From positions 349,544 to 413,543 of the forward strand of contig NZ_JALBGC010000005.1 in assembly GCF_022631375.1 (NCBI RefSeq): a stretch of DNA of 64,000 bases, in the 5' to 3' direction. Below, piece after piece: positions 42,557 through 50,617 of the stretch; the stretch's first letter is position 1, and each line of letters starts with the position of its first letter. The notes under the pieces were generated by a model that worked only from the letters and a program-made list of their open reading frames with translations, was not told where the DNA came from and searched no databases. Both the position numbers and the translations under genes were made by a program. The stretch comes from Hymenobacter cyanobacteriorum (GTDB taxonomy: Bacteria > Bacteroidota > Bacteroidia > Cytophagales > Hymenobacteraceae).

Positions 42557-42994
42557 TTAGGCGTTGGTCGTGGTGGTGATGTTCACCTCGATGTTGCCGC
42601 GCGTGGCACGCGAGTAGGGGCAGATGCCGTGGGCGGCTTCCACCAGCTCCTCGGCTTGCTTCTGCTCGATGCCGGGGATGTTCACATGCAAGTCGGCCGA
42701 GATGCCGAAGCCGCCGTCTTCGGCCTTGCCGAAGCCGATGAGGGCTTCCACACTCACATTTTCCAGCTTCACTTTGGCCTGGCGGGCCGCCACGCCCAGT
42801 GCGCCCTCAAAGCAGGCCGAATAGCCGGCGGCGAACAGTTGCTCGGGGTTGGTAGCACCGGCTTTGCCGGGGCCGCCCATTTCCTTGGGTGTGCTCAGTT
42901 CGAGGTCGAGCACGTTGTTGTTGGTGCTGATACGGCCGTCGCGGCCGCCCTTCGTGGCCAGGGCCTGGGCGGTGAAGATTTTTTCGATTTTCAT
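42557..42994 (-). CDS. ohr: Organic hydroperoxide resistance protein
   Basis: A 145-residue OsmC/Ohr-family peroxidase that reduces organic hydroperoxides with a pair of redox cysteines. These are visible as Cys61 (GYSACFEGAL) and Cys125 (HGICPYSRATRGN). ATNPEQLFAAGYSACF is the family signature. It belongs to the Ohr rather than OsmC branch, judged from length and the GPGKAGATNPEQL context. The start at 42994 was chosen because the preceding in-frame codons are not conserved. It is directly downstream of its likely regulator ohrR, from which 43 bases separate it, so the two are probably co-transcribed. Confidence 0.95.
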   Translation of the reverse strand: MKIEKIFTAQALATKGGRDGRISTNNNVLDLELSTPKEMGGPGKAGATNPEQLFAAGYSACFEGALGVAARQAKVKLENVSVEALIGFGKAEDGGFGISADLHVNIPGIEQKQAEELVEAAHGICPYSRATRGNIEVNITTTTNA

Positions 42995-43037
42995 CGGTAA
43001 TCGGTAAGAAAAAATGGGTAAGAAAAATTGCAAGCCC

Positions 43038-43490
43038 TTAGGCCAGCTGGGTAAGTAAATGGGTAAGGTGGGCGCGCAAAGCCACAATTTCAGCTTCCGG
43101 CATGTGCATCTTATTAAGCATCTGCATTGGGATTTGCTGGGCCTGGGCTTCCAAGGCCCTACCCGCCGGCAGTAGCCCGATGATGACCGAACGTTCGTCG
43201 CGCGGGTCGCGGCGGCGGCTCAGCCACTGCTTTTGCTCCATGCGCTTGAGCAGCGGCGTGAGCGTGCCCGAATCGAGCAGCAGCTTTTCTCCCAGCTCCT
43301 TCACCGTCAGTTGCTCGTGTTCCCACAGCAGCAGAAACACGAGGTACTGCGGGTACGTCAGGTCGAGGGCGTGCAATAGCGGCTGGTAGGCCTTGGTAAT
43401 GAGACGTGACACGGCGTAAACCGGAAAGCAAATCTGGCTTTCCAGCTTCAGCAGCGAGTTCTTGGCGGATGGGGTAGGGGAGGTGGCCAT
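43038..43490 (-). CDS. ohrR: MarR-family peroxide sensor OhrR
   Basis: A 150-residue winged-helix repressor. The redox-sensing cysteine is Cys21 in LESQICFPVYAVSRLI, which aligns with the reactive N-terminal Cys of Bacillus OhrR, and the nearby AYQPLLHALDLTYPQYLVF has the tyrosines that contact the sulfenic acid. The DNA-binding helix is around LLDSGTLTPLLKRME. Adjacent ohr confirms the role. OhrR typically represses ohr until oxidised by organic peroxides. The start is at ATG 43490. A palindrome ATTGTGTACAAT lies 44 bases upstream and is the likely operator. Confidence 0.93.
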   Translation of the reverse strand: MATSPTPSAKNSLLKLESQICFPVYAVSRLITKAYQPLLHALDLTYPQYLVFLLLWEHEQLTVKELGEKLLLDSGTLTPLLKRMEQKQWLSRRRDPRDERSVIIGLLPAGRALEAQAQQIPMQMLNKMHMPEAEIVALRAHLTHLLTQLA

Positions 43491-43533
43491 GCGGTTTCGA
43501 ATAGGATAAGCTGAAATGGTTGTGTAATGTTTG

Positions 43534-43545
43534 ATTGTGTACAAT
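43534..43545. promoter_or_regulatory. Putative OhrR operator
   Basis: ATTGT GT ACAAT is a perfect 5-base inverted repeat, similar to the TACAATT-type half sites bound by OhrR in other bacteria. It lies just downstream of a minus-strand -7-like box TATTTTTG (43554-43561). Confidence 0.55.
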
Positions 43546-43553
43546 TTATTTCT

Positions 43554-43561
43554 CAAAAATA
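43554..43561 (-). promoter_or_regulatory. Putative -7 promoter box for ohrR-ohr
   Basis: Reads TATTTTTG on the minus strand, exact TAnnTTTG match, with a possible TTG -33 element 17 bases upstream (43579-43581, read as CAA on plus). It overlaps the divergent GNAT upstream region. Confidence 0.5.
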
Positions 43562-43581
43562 TTCCTGGCAAGCCTTTCCAA

Positions 43582-43589
43582 TACCTTTA
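43582..43589 (+). promoter_or_regulatory. Putative -7 box for the GNAT gene
   Basis: Reads TACCTTTA, one base from consensus, seven bases before the ATG at 43597. Confidence 0.4.
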
Positions 43590-43596
43590 TCCCACC

Positions 43597-44124
43597 ATGC
43601 ACCTGCGCGCCCTCGAACCCGACGACCTCGAATTTCTCTACGCCCTCGAAAACGACCCCGACATCTGGGGCGTGTCCGATACGCTCGCGCCGGTGTCGCG
43701 CCACGCCCTGCGCGAATACCTGGAACACGCCACCGCTGATTTCTACGTAGTGCGCCAGCTGCGGCTCGTGATTACTACTGAGATTGGCAGCCCGGCCGTG
43801 GGCGTAATCGACCTGTTCGACTACGACCCGCTGCACCAGCGGGCCGGCGTGGGCATCACCATTCTGGCCGCCGAGCGCCGCCACGGCTACGCCCGCCAGG
43901 CCCTGGCGCTGCTTCAACACCACGCCCGCAACGTGCTACGCCTGCACCAGATTTACGCCACCGTAGGCGCGGATAATTCGGCGAGTTTGAAGCTGTTTCG
44001 CGCCGCTGGCTTCCGGCGCGTGGGCACCCGGTACGGCTGGCTGCGCACCGCGCAGGGCTGGGCCGATGCCGTGGAATGGCAATGCCTGCTGCACAGTCCA
44101 ACAACGATAGAGGAATTGGCGTAA
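43597..44124 (+). CDS. GNAT-family N-acetyltransferase
   Basis: A 175-residue acetyl-CoA-dependent acetyltransferase. The acetyl-CoA site is around GVGITILAAERRHGYARQAL (the R/Q-x-x-G-x-A-like loop), followed by the typical IYATVGADNSASLKLFRAAGF motif near residue 125. The beginning HLRALEPDDLEFLYALENDP resembles RimJ/RimL and SpeG-like enzymes. The substrate (protein N-terminus, polyamine or other amine) is unknown. The start at 43597 was preferred to 43531, which lies in the promoter region of the divergent ohrR. Confidence 0.88.
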   Translation: MHLRALEPDDLEFLYALENDPDIWGVSDTLAPVSRHALREYLEHATADFYVVRQLRLVITTEIGSPAVGVIDLFDYDPLHQRAGVGITILAAERRHGYARQALALLQHHARNVLRLHQIYATVGADNSASLKLFRAAGFRRVGTRYGWLRTAQGWADAVEWQCLLHSPTTIEELA

Positions 44125-44288
44125 GGGTATATCTGATTGATAAAGTGAAGAATCGGTGAATGCTTAGCAAAGTAAGCCGGGCTATATCCTTTGGCCGGCG
44201 GGCTCCGTATAGGGTAGCAAGCGTCCCAGCTGGTTAGGTAGAAAGTCCCTCCAGCGCGGCGCGAAACTCCTTTTTCCTGCTATTTTTC

Positions 44289-45593
44289 ATGCCCCCTTCT
44301 TCGACGGTGGAAGCGTCTGCACGCACTTCCGCCACCGCTGTCCGGCCCAGCGAATCAGCCGCCGAAAACCCTTCCACTTATTCTTTGCCCGATTTGGTGT
44401 GCTTCGCGCACCTGCATTGGGATTTTGTGTGGCAGCGCCCGCAGCACCTCATGTCGCGCTTCGCCCAGCAGGGCCGGGTGTTCTACGTCGAAGATGCCTT
44501 TTACCACAACGACGACCTCATCGAGCCGCACGTTGAAATCAAGGACCGCGACAACGGCGTGAAAGTGGTGGTAGTGCACCTGCCCCAGCGCCTGCGCGCC
44601 GACGAGGAAGCCGCCGACCAGGCCCAGTTCGAAGTGCTGAGCCACTACTTCAGCGAGCAGGGCGTTACCAATTACATCTTCTGGTACTACACGCCCATGG
44701 CGTTGGGCAAGTCGCGTCAGTTCACGCCCAAGCTCACCGTGTATGACTGCATGGATGAGCTGGCCGCCTTCAAATTCGCCCCGCCCGAGTTGAAGAAGCG
44801 CGAGCAGGAGCTGTTCACCAAGGCCGACCTCGTGTTCACCGGCGGCCACACGCTCTACGAATCGAAGCGCGAGCAGCATCCCGACGCGCACCCTTTCCCC
44901 AGCAGCATCGACAAGGCCCACTTTGGCCAAGCCCGCGGCCCGATGGCCGAGCCCGCCGACCAGGCCGGCATTGCGCACCCGCGCATCGGCTTCTTCGGCG
45001 TGGTGGATGAGCGGCTGGACATTGAATTGCTGCGTCAGCTGTCGCAGAATCATCCGGAATGGCAATTTGTCATCATCGGGCCGGTGGTGAAGATTGACCC
45101 TGCCACGCTGCCCCGCACCGCCAACGTGCACTACCTCGGCGGCAAGGATTATAAGGAACTGCCCGCCTATTTGAAGGGTTGGGATGTGGCGACGCTGTTG
45201 TTTGCTGATAACGAAAGCACCAAATTCATCTCGCCCACCAAAACCCCCGAGTACCTCGCCGCCGGCAACGCCGTGGTAAGTACGCCCATCCGCGACGTGG
45301 TGCGGCCTTACGGCGACCTCGACCTGGTGCACATCGCCGATAACGCCGCCGATTTTGGCAAGGCCATCGAAAAGGCCCTTGTGCAGCACCACGATGCCGA
45401 CTGGCGCCAGCGCACCGACGACTACCTGGCCACCATATCGTGGGACCAGACCTGGCAGCAGATGGTGGACCTGATGCAGGCCCGCCTCGCGGCCAAAACT
45501 CCCGACGCGGCCACCACCACCCAGGCCCACGAGCCGCTGATGGCCACCAAAGTGCCGGAAGTGACGCTGCCGCCCATCATGCCAGCCCGCTAG
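44289..45593 (+). CDS. Glycosyltransferase
   Basis: A 434-residue cytoplasmic glycosyltransferase with a GT-B-like organisation. The N-terminal half contains FAHLHWDFVWQRPQHLMSRF and the family-typical YDCMDELAAF, the C-terminal nucleotide-sugar-binding half has IGFFGVVDERLD and the donor motif SPTKTPEYLAAGNAVVSTP. The pattern matches GT4-like transferases that often neighbour galactofuranose genes. The next gene, 69 bases later, is UDP-galactopyranose mutase, so it may transfer galactofuranose to a surface polymer, an inference from context. The first 30 residues and the C-terminal 40 are Ser/Thr/Ala-rich and probably disordered. Confidence 0.85.
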   Translation: MPPSSTVEASARTSATAVRPSESAAENPSTYSLPDLVCFAHLHWDFVWQRPQHLMSRFAQQGRVFYVEDAFYHNDDLIEPHVEIKDRDNGVKVVVVHLPQRLRADEEAADQAQFEVLSHYFSEQGVTNYIFWYYTPMALGKSRQFTPKLTVYDCMDELAAFKFAPPELKKREQELFTKADLVFTGGHTLYESKREQHPDAHPFPSSIDKAHFGQARGPMAEPADQAGIAHPRIGFFGVVDERLDIELLRQLSQNHPEWQFVIIGPVVKIDPATLPRTANVHYLGGKDYKELPAYLKGWDVATLLFADNESTKFISPTKTPEYLAAGNAVVSTPIRDVVRPYGDLDLVHIADNAADFGKAIEKALVQHHDADWRQRTDDYLATISWDQTWQQMVDLMQARLAAKTPDAATTTQAHEPLMATKVPEVTLPPIMPAR

Positions 45594-45662
45594 CTGGCCC
45601 TTTTACTCCGTCAATTCCCTTCTGAATCGTTCTTCCTTACTCACATCCATACCCTACGCACC

Positions 45663-46841
45663 ATGTTTGACTATCTTATCGTTGGGGCCGGTTTCGCCGG
45701 CAGCGTGCTGGCCGAGCGGCTGGCGACCCGCAGCAACAAAAAAGTCCTCATCGTTGACAAGCGCAGCCACATTGCCGGCAATGCCTACGACCACTACAAC
45801 GAGGAAGGCATTCTGGTGCACAAATACGGCCCGCACATCTTTCACACCAACTCGAAAGACGTGTTCGAATACCTCGGCAACTTCACCGACTGGCGCCCCT
45901 ACGAGCACCGCGTGCTCGCCTCGGTAGACGGCCAGATGGTGCCCATGCCCATCAACCTCGACACCATCAACAAGCTGTATGGCCTGAACCTGACCAGCTT
46001 TGAAGTAGAGGAGTTTTTCGCCTCGGTGGCCGAGCCGGTTGATGTTGTAAAGACGTCGGAAGACGTGGTGGTGAGCAAAGTGGGCCGTGAGCTTTACAAC
46101 AAGTTCTTCAAGAACTACACCAACAAGCAGTGGGGCCTCGACCCCTCGCAACTCGATAAATCAGTGACTAGCCGCGTGCCCACTCGCACCAACCGCGACG
46201 ACCGGTACTTCACCGACACTTACCAGGCCATGCCCTTGCACGGCTACACCCGGATGTTCGAGAAAATGCTCGACCACCCGAACATCAAGGTGATGCTGAA
46301 CACGGACTACCACGAGATTATGGATTTCATTCCCTTCAAGGAAATGATTTTCACGGGACCCGTGGACGAGTATTTTGACTTCAAATTTGGCAAACTGCCC
46401 TACCGCTCGCTCGAGTTCAAGCACGAAACGCTGAACAAGGAGAAGCATCTGGCCGCCCCGGTGGTGAACTACCCCAACGACAACCTCTACACGCGCATCA
46501 CCGAGTTTAAGGCCCTCACGGGCCAGGAGCACCCCAAAACGGCCCTCGTGTACGAGTACCCGCAGGCCGAAGGTGACCCGTACTACCCCATCCCGATGCC
46601 CGAAAACGCCGAGCTGTACAACAAGTACAAGAAGCTGGCCGACGAAACGCCTAACGTGCACTTCGTGGGCCGCCTCGCTACCTACAAGTATTACAATATG
46701 GACCAGGTAGTGGCCCAGGCCCTCACGCTGTACAAGAAGCTGACGGAGAAAGAGAAGTCTACCTCGCCGGTGCTGCCGGCCATCTCGGGCAGCTCGTCGC
46801 TGGTGGAGAAGCTAGTGAGCCGCTCGCCGCAGCAGGAGTAG
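45663..46841 (+). CDS. glf: UDP-galactopyranose mutase
   Basis: Flavoenzyme that isomerises UDP-galactopyranose to UDP-galactofuranose, the donor for Galf-containing glycans. The 392-residue protein starts with the FAD-binding MFDYLIVGAGFAGSVLAERL and carries KRSHIAGNAYDHYNEEGI and YGPHIFHTN (glycine-rich loop and substrate residues). The last 30 residues (STSPVLPAISGSSSLVEKLV) are an extension beyond the typical enzyme. It follows the glycosyltransferase, with the same orientation and a short intergenic gap, so the two probably make and transfer a Galf residue together. Confidence 0.95.
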   Translation: MFDYLIVGAGFAGSVLAERLATRSNKKVLIVDKRSHIAGNAYDHYNEEGILVHKYGPHIFHTNSKDVFEYLGNFTDWRPYEHRVLASVDGQMVPMPINLDTINKLYGLNLTSFEVEEFFASVAEPVDVVKTSEDVVVSKVGRELYNKFFKNYTNKQWGLDPSQLDKSVTSRVPTRTNRDDRYFTDTYQAMPLHGYTRMFEKMLDHPNIKVMLNTDYHEIMDFIPFKEMIFTGPVDEYFDFKFGKLPYRSLEFKHETLNKEKHLAAPVVNYPNDNLYTRITEFKALTGQEHPKTALVYEYPQAEGDPYYPIPMPENAELYNKYKKLADETPNVHFVGRLATYKYYNMDQVVAQALTLYKKLTEKEKSTSPVLPAISGSSSLVEKLVSRSPQQE

Positions 46842-46858
46842 CGCTGTAGCGAACAAGC

Positions 46859-46966
46859 AGAACGTCATGCAGAGCGCAGCGAAGCATCTTTACCGCAGTC
46901 ACTAATCCTCTCGATTGGATTGCGTCGCACGGGCAAGATGCTTCGCTGCGCTCTGCATGACGTTCT
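46859..46966. repeat. Dispersed nested palindrome, copy 5
   Basis: The arms AGAACGTCATGCAGAGCGCA and ...GCGCTCTGCATGACGTTCT pair well. The spacer folds through AATCC and GGATT. It is followed at 46979 by an ordinary terminator hairpin, so the palindrome itself is not needed as a terminator here. Confidence 0.9.
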
Positions 46967-46978
46967 TCGACTGCAACG

Positions 46979-47010
46979 AAAAGCCCCGCCAATTTGGCGG
47001 GGCTTTTTGT
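46979..47010 (+). terminator. Terminator before secA
   Basis: AAAAGCCCCGCC and GGCGGGGCTTTTT pair around AATTT. It ends the glf transcript just before the secA promoter. Confidence 0.88.
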
Positions 47011-47038
47011 TTTGGGACGGTTTTAGCAGAACGCTCCG

Positions 47039-47046
47039 TAAATTTG
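47039..47046 (+). promoter_or_regulatory. Putative -7 promoter box for secA
   Basis: Reads TAAATTTG, an exact TAnnTTTG match, 38 bases upstream of the ATG at 47085. Confidence 0.55.
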
Positions 47047-47084
47047 AGGTGCGCGCAAACGCATTTCGCTATAAAAACTACCTG

Positions 47085-50000
47085 ATGTTTGACTTCCTAG
47101 GCAAGACCGTCGCCAAAATATTCGGCTCCAAGTCGGAGCGTGATTTAAAGGAAATCACGCCCTACGTGGCGCTGATTAATGCCGAATATGCCAAACTGGC
47201 CGGCTTGACTGATGACCAGCTGCGCGCGCAAACCGACGTGGTGCGCGCCCGCATCGCCGAGCGCCTCGCCGGCCTCGACGGCCAGATTGCCAGCCTGCAC
47301 CAGCAAATTGAGTCGCAGCCCCAGTTGGACGTGGCTGCCAAAGAAGGCCTCTTCGAGCAGATTGACGCGCTGGAAAAGCAGCGCAACAAGGACCTCGAAG
47401 CCGTGCTGCTGGAGGTGCTGCCTGCCGCTTTCGCCATCGTGAAGGATACCGCCCGCCGCTACAAGGAAAACGGCCAGCTGGTGGTAACCGCTAACGCCCG
47501 CGACCGCGAGTACGCCACCACCCACACCAACTGCCAGATTGTGGGCGACCAAGCCATCTGGGCCAACAAGTGGACCGCCGCCGGGGCCGAAATCACTTGG
47601 GACATGGTGCACTACGATGTGCAATTGATGGGCGGCGCGGTGCTGCACATGGGCAAAATTGCCGAGATGGCCACCGGTGAAGGCAAAACGCTGGTTTCGA
47701 CTCTGCCCTCTTTCCTGAACGCGCTGTCGAAGCGAGGCGTGCACCTGGTGACGGTGAACGACTACCTGGCCAAGCGTGACTCGGAGTGGAACGCGCCGCT
47801 GTTCGAGTTTCACGGCATCACAGTGGACTGCATCGACAAGCACCAGCCCAACACGCCGGAGCGTCGTGCCGCGTACCAGGCCGACATCACCTACGGCACC
47901 AACAACGAATTCGGCTTCGATTACCTGCGCGACAACATGGCGCGCGACCCCGAGGAACTGGTGCAGCGCAAGCACCACTTCGCGATGGTCGACGAAGTGG
48001 ACTCCGTGCTGATTGACGATGCGCGGACGCCGCTCATCATCTCCGGCCCGGTGCCGCGCGGTGATGTGCACGAGTTTTACCAGCTCAAGCCACGCATTCA
48101 GCGCTTGGTAGACGAGCAGAAGAAGGTGGTGCAGAACTACCTCGTGCAGGCCCGCAAGCTGATTGCCGAAGGCAAAACCGGCGTGGAAGAGGGTGATAAA
48201 AACGGTGAGGGTGGCCTCATGCTGTTCCGCGCCCACCGCGGCTTGCCCAAGAGCAAGCCGCTTATCAAGTACCTCTCCGAGCCCGGCATCCGGGCGGTGC
48301 TGCAAGCCACCGAAAACCATTACCTGGCCGACAACTCGCGCCAGATGCCCAAGGCCGACGAGCCGCTGTTCTTCACCATTGACGAGAAGAACAACCAGAT
48401 TGAATTGACCGAGAAAGGCATTGACCTGATTACGGCGCAGGGCGAAGACCCCAAGCTGTTCATCATGCCCGACATCGGCATGGCTATTGCCGACATCGAG
48501 AAAAACGCCGCGCTGTCGGCCGAAGAGAAGCTGCATCAGAAAGACAAGCTGATGAGCGACTACAACGAGAAAAGCGAGCGGGTGCACACCGTGAACCAGC
48601 TGCTGAAGGCTTACACGCTGTTCGAGAAGGATGACCAGTACATCCTGACCGACGACGGCAAGGTGAAAATCGTGGACGAGCAGACCGGCCGCGTAATGGA
48701 AGGCCGCCGCTACTCCGACGGCCTGCACCAGGCCATTGAGGCCAAGGAAAACGTGCGCGTGGAAGACGCGACGCAGACCTACGCCACTGTGACGCTGCAG
48801 AACTACTTCCGCATGTACCACAAGCTGTGCGGCATGACCGGCACGGCCGAAACCGAAGCCGGCGAGTTCTGGGAAATCTATAAGCTCGACGTGGTGGTGA
48901 TTCCGACCAACCGCGGCATTCAGCGCAAGGACTCGGATGACCAGGTGTACAAGACGGTGCGTGAGAAATACAACGCCGTGGCCCTCGAAATCCAGAAGCT
49001 GGTGGAAGCCGGTCGCCCGGTGCTGGTGGGTACGACTTCGGTGGAGATTTCGGAGCTGATGTCGCGCATGCTCAAGCTGCGCGGCATTCCGCACCAGGTG
49101 CTCAACGCCAAGCAGAACCAGCGTGAGGCCGAGATTGTGGCCGCCGCCGGCTACCCCGGCACCGTGACCATCGCCACCAACATGGCCGGCCGCGGTACCG
49201 ACATCAAGCTGCGTGAAACCTCGAAAGAGTCAGGTGGCCTGGCCATTATTGGCACCGAGCGCCACGAATCGCGCCGGGTAGACCGTCAGCTGCGGGGCCG
49301 CGCCGGCCGCCAGGGCGACCCGGGTACCTCGCAGTTCTTTGTATCGCTGGAGGACAACCTGATGCGTTTGTTCGGCTCGGACCGGATTGCCAAGCTGATG
49401 GACCGCATGGGCATGGAAGAAGGGGAAGTGATTCAGCACTCGATGATTACCAACTCCATCGAGCGCGCCCAGAAGAAAGTGGAGGAGAATAACTTCGGCA
49501 CCCGCAAGCGCCTGCTGGAGTACGACGACGTGATGAACGCCCAGCGCGAGGTGGTGTACAAGCGCCGCCGCAACGCCCTGCACGGCGACCGCATGGAAGT
49601 CGACATCCTGAACATGGTGTACGACGTGAGCGAAGACATCGCCGCCGGCCACAAAATCACGGGCGACTTCGAGGATTTCAAGCTGAACATCATCAAGGTA
49701 TTCGGCTACGACACCTACATCACGGCGCAGGAGTTGACGTCGCTGCAGCTGCCGGCACTGACGCAGAAGCTGTACGACGAGGCGCTGGGCTACTTCCAGA
49801 GCAAGAACGAGCACATCGCCACCAACGCGATGCCGCTCATCAACGACTTGCTGAGCCAGAACGCGCCTTACGAGAACATCGCCGTGCCCTTCACCGACGG
49901 CAAGAAGCAGGTGCAGGCCATTGCCAACCTGAAGCGCGCCCAGGCCACCGGCGGCCACGACATTCTGCGCCAGATGGAGAAGGTGGTGGTGCTATCTGTG

Positions 50001-50489
50001 ATTGATACGGCCTGGACTCAGCACCTTCGCCAGATGGACGACCTGAAGCAGGTGGTGCAAAACGCAGTGTACGAGCAAAAGGACCCGCTGCTGGTGTACA
50101 AGTTCGAGAGCTTCGAGCTGTTTAAGCGCATGATTGGCAAGGTGAACGAGGAAACCGCCACCTTCCTCTTCCACGCCGACGTGCCGGTGAATACCAGCAT
50201 GGTGGGCACCAACGACGAGCCCGACTACTACCTCGAAGACGAGGAGCAGCCCACCGGTTTCACCGTGGAGCACGAAGACATGCTGCACTCGCTGGGCGCC
50301 GGCCCTGAGGACATGGGCCCGCAGGACCAGCCCGCTGCCGTGAAGCAAACCCCGGTGCGCAGCCAGAAAGTGGCTAACCGCAACGACAAGGTGAACGTGC
50401 AGTACATGGACGGCCGCGTGGTGCGCGACGTGAAGTACAAATCCGTGGAGCAGGACGTGGTGGACGGCCGCGCCGTGCTGGTGGACTAA
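47085..50489 (+). CDS. secA: Preprotein translocase ATPase
   Basis: Motor ATPase that drives unfolded preproteins through SecYEG. The 1134-residue protein shows the Walker A segment MATGEGKTLVSTLPSF, the DEAD-like DEVDSVLIDDARTPLI, helicase-type motifs GTTSVEISELMSRML and TNMAGRGTDIKL, and RQLRGRAGRQGDPG. It is longer than E. coli SecA, with extra coiled-coil-like insertion after the N-terminal region (residues about 55-95) and in the middle (residues about 385-460). The C-terminus lacks the CxCx8CH zinc finger. The ATG at 47085 begins the conserved MFDFLGKTVAKIFG; the in-frame region before it lies in non-coding sequence. Confidence 0.97.
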   Translation: MFDFLGKTVAKIFGSKSERDLKEITPYVALINAEYAKLAGLTDDQLRAQTDVVRARIAERLAGLDGQIASLHQQIESQPQLDVAAKEGLFEQIDALEKQRNKDLEAVLLEVLPAAFAIVKDTARRYKENGQLVVTANARDREYATTHTNCQIVGDQAIWANKWTAAGAEITWDMVHYDVQLMGGAVLHMGKIAEMATGEGKTLVSTLPSFLNALSKRGVHLVTVNDYLAKRDSEWNAPLFEFHGITVDCIDKHQPNTPERRAAYQADITYGTNNEFGFDYLRDNMARDPEELVQRKHHFAMVDEVDSVLIDDARTPLIISGPVPRGDVHEFYQLKPRIQRLVDEQKKVVQNYLVQARKLIAEGKTGVEEGDKNGEGGLMLFRAHRGLPKSKPLIKYLSEPGIRAVLQATENHYLADNSRQMPKADEPLFFTIDEKNNQIELTEKGIDLITAQGEDPKLFIMPDIGMAIADIEKNAALSAEEKLHQKDKLMSDYNEKSERVHTVNQLLKAYTLFEKDDQYILTDDGKVKIVDEQTGRVMEGRRYSDGLHQAIEAKENVRVEDATQTYATVTLQNYFRMYHKLCGMTGTAETEAGEFWEIYKLDVVVIPTNRGIQRKDSDDQVYKTVREKYNAVALEIQKLVEAGRPVLVGTTSVEISELMSRMLKLRGIPHQVLNAKQNQREAEIVAAAGYPGTVTIATNMAGRGTDIKLRETSKESGGLAIIGTERHESRRVDRQLRGRAGRQGDPGTSQFFVSLEDNLMRLFGSDRIAKLMDRMGMEEGEVIQHSMITNSIERAQKKVEENNFGTRKRLLEYDDVMNAQREVVYKRRRNALHGDRMEVDILNMVYDVSEDIAAGHKITGDFEDFKLNIIKVFGYDTYITAQELTSLQLPALTQKLYDEALGYFQSKNEHIATNAMPLINDLLSQNAPYENIAVPFTDGKKQVQAIANLKRAQATGGHDILRQMEKVVVLSVIDTAWTQHLRQMDDLKQVVQNAVYEQKDPLLVYKFESFELFKRMIGKVNEETATFLFHADVPVNTSMVGTNDEPDYYLEDEEQPTGFTVEHEDMLHSLGAGPEDMGPQDQPAAVKQTPVRSQKVANRNDKVNVQYMDGRVVRDVKYKSVEQDVVDGRAVLVD

Positions 50490-50516
50490 CGGACTTGCCT
50501 TATAAATGTATACGGG

Positions 50517-50548
50517 AACGCCCCGGCCGGTTGGTCGGGGCGTTTTTT
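50517..50548 (+). terminator. Terminator after secA
   Basis: AACGCCCCGGCC pairs with GGTCGGGGCGTT, followed by a T run. It lies before the first reliable ATG of the next gene. Confidence 0.88.
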
Positions 50549-50617
50549 ATTGCCATCGGCGTAATATCTTTATTTCCTAAATGGCAGCCAATTCTTGTTG
50601 CCTGCAGCAGTTGTTAT

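Noticed and set aside
47145..49094. A 649-codon minus-strand frame opposite secA
   Set aside because: secA motifs are intact on the plus strand and this frame has no recognisable domain.
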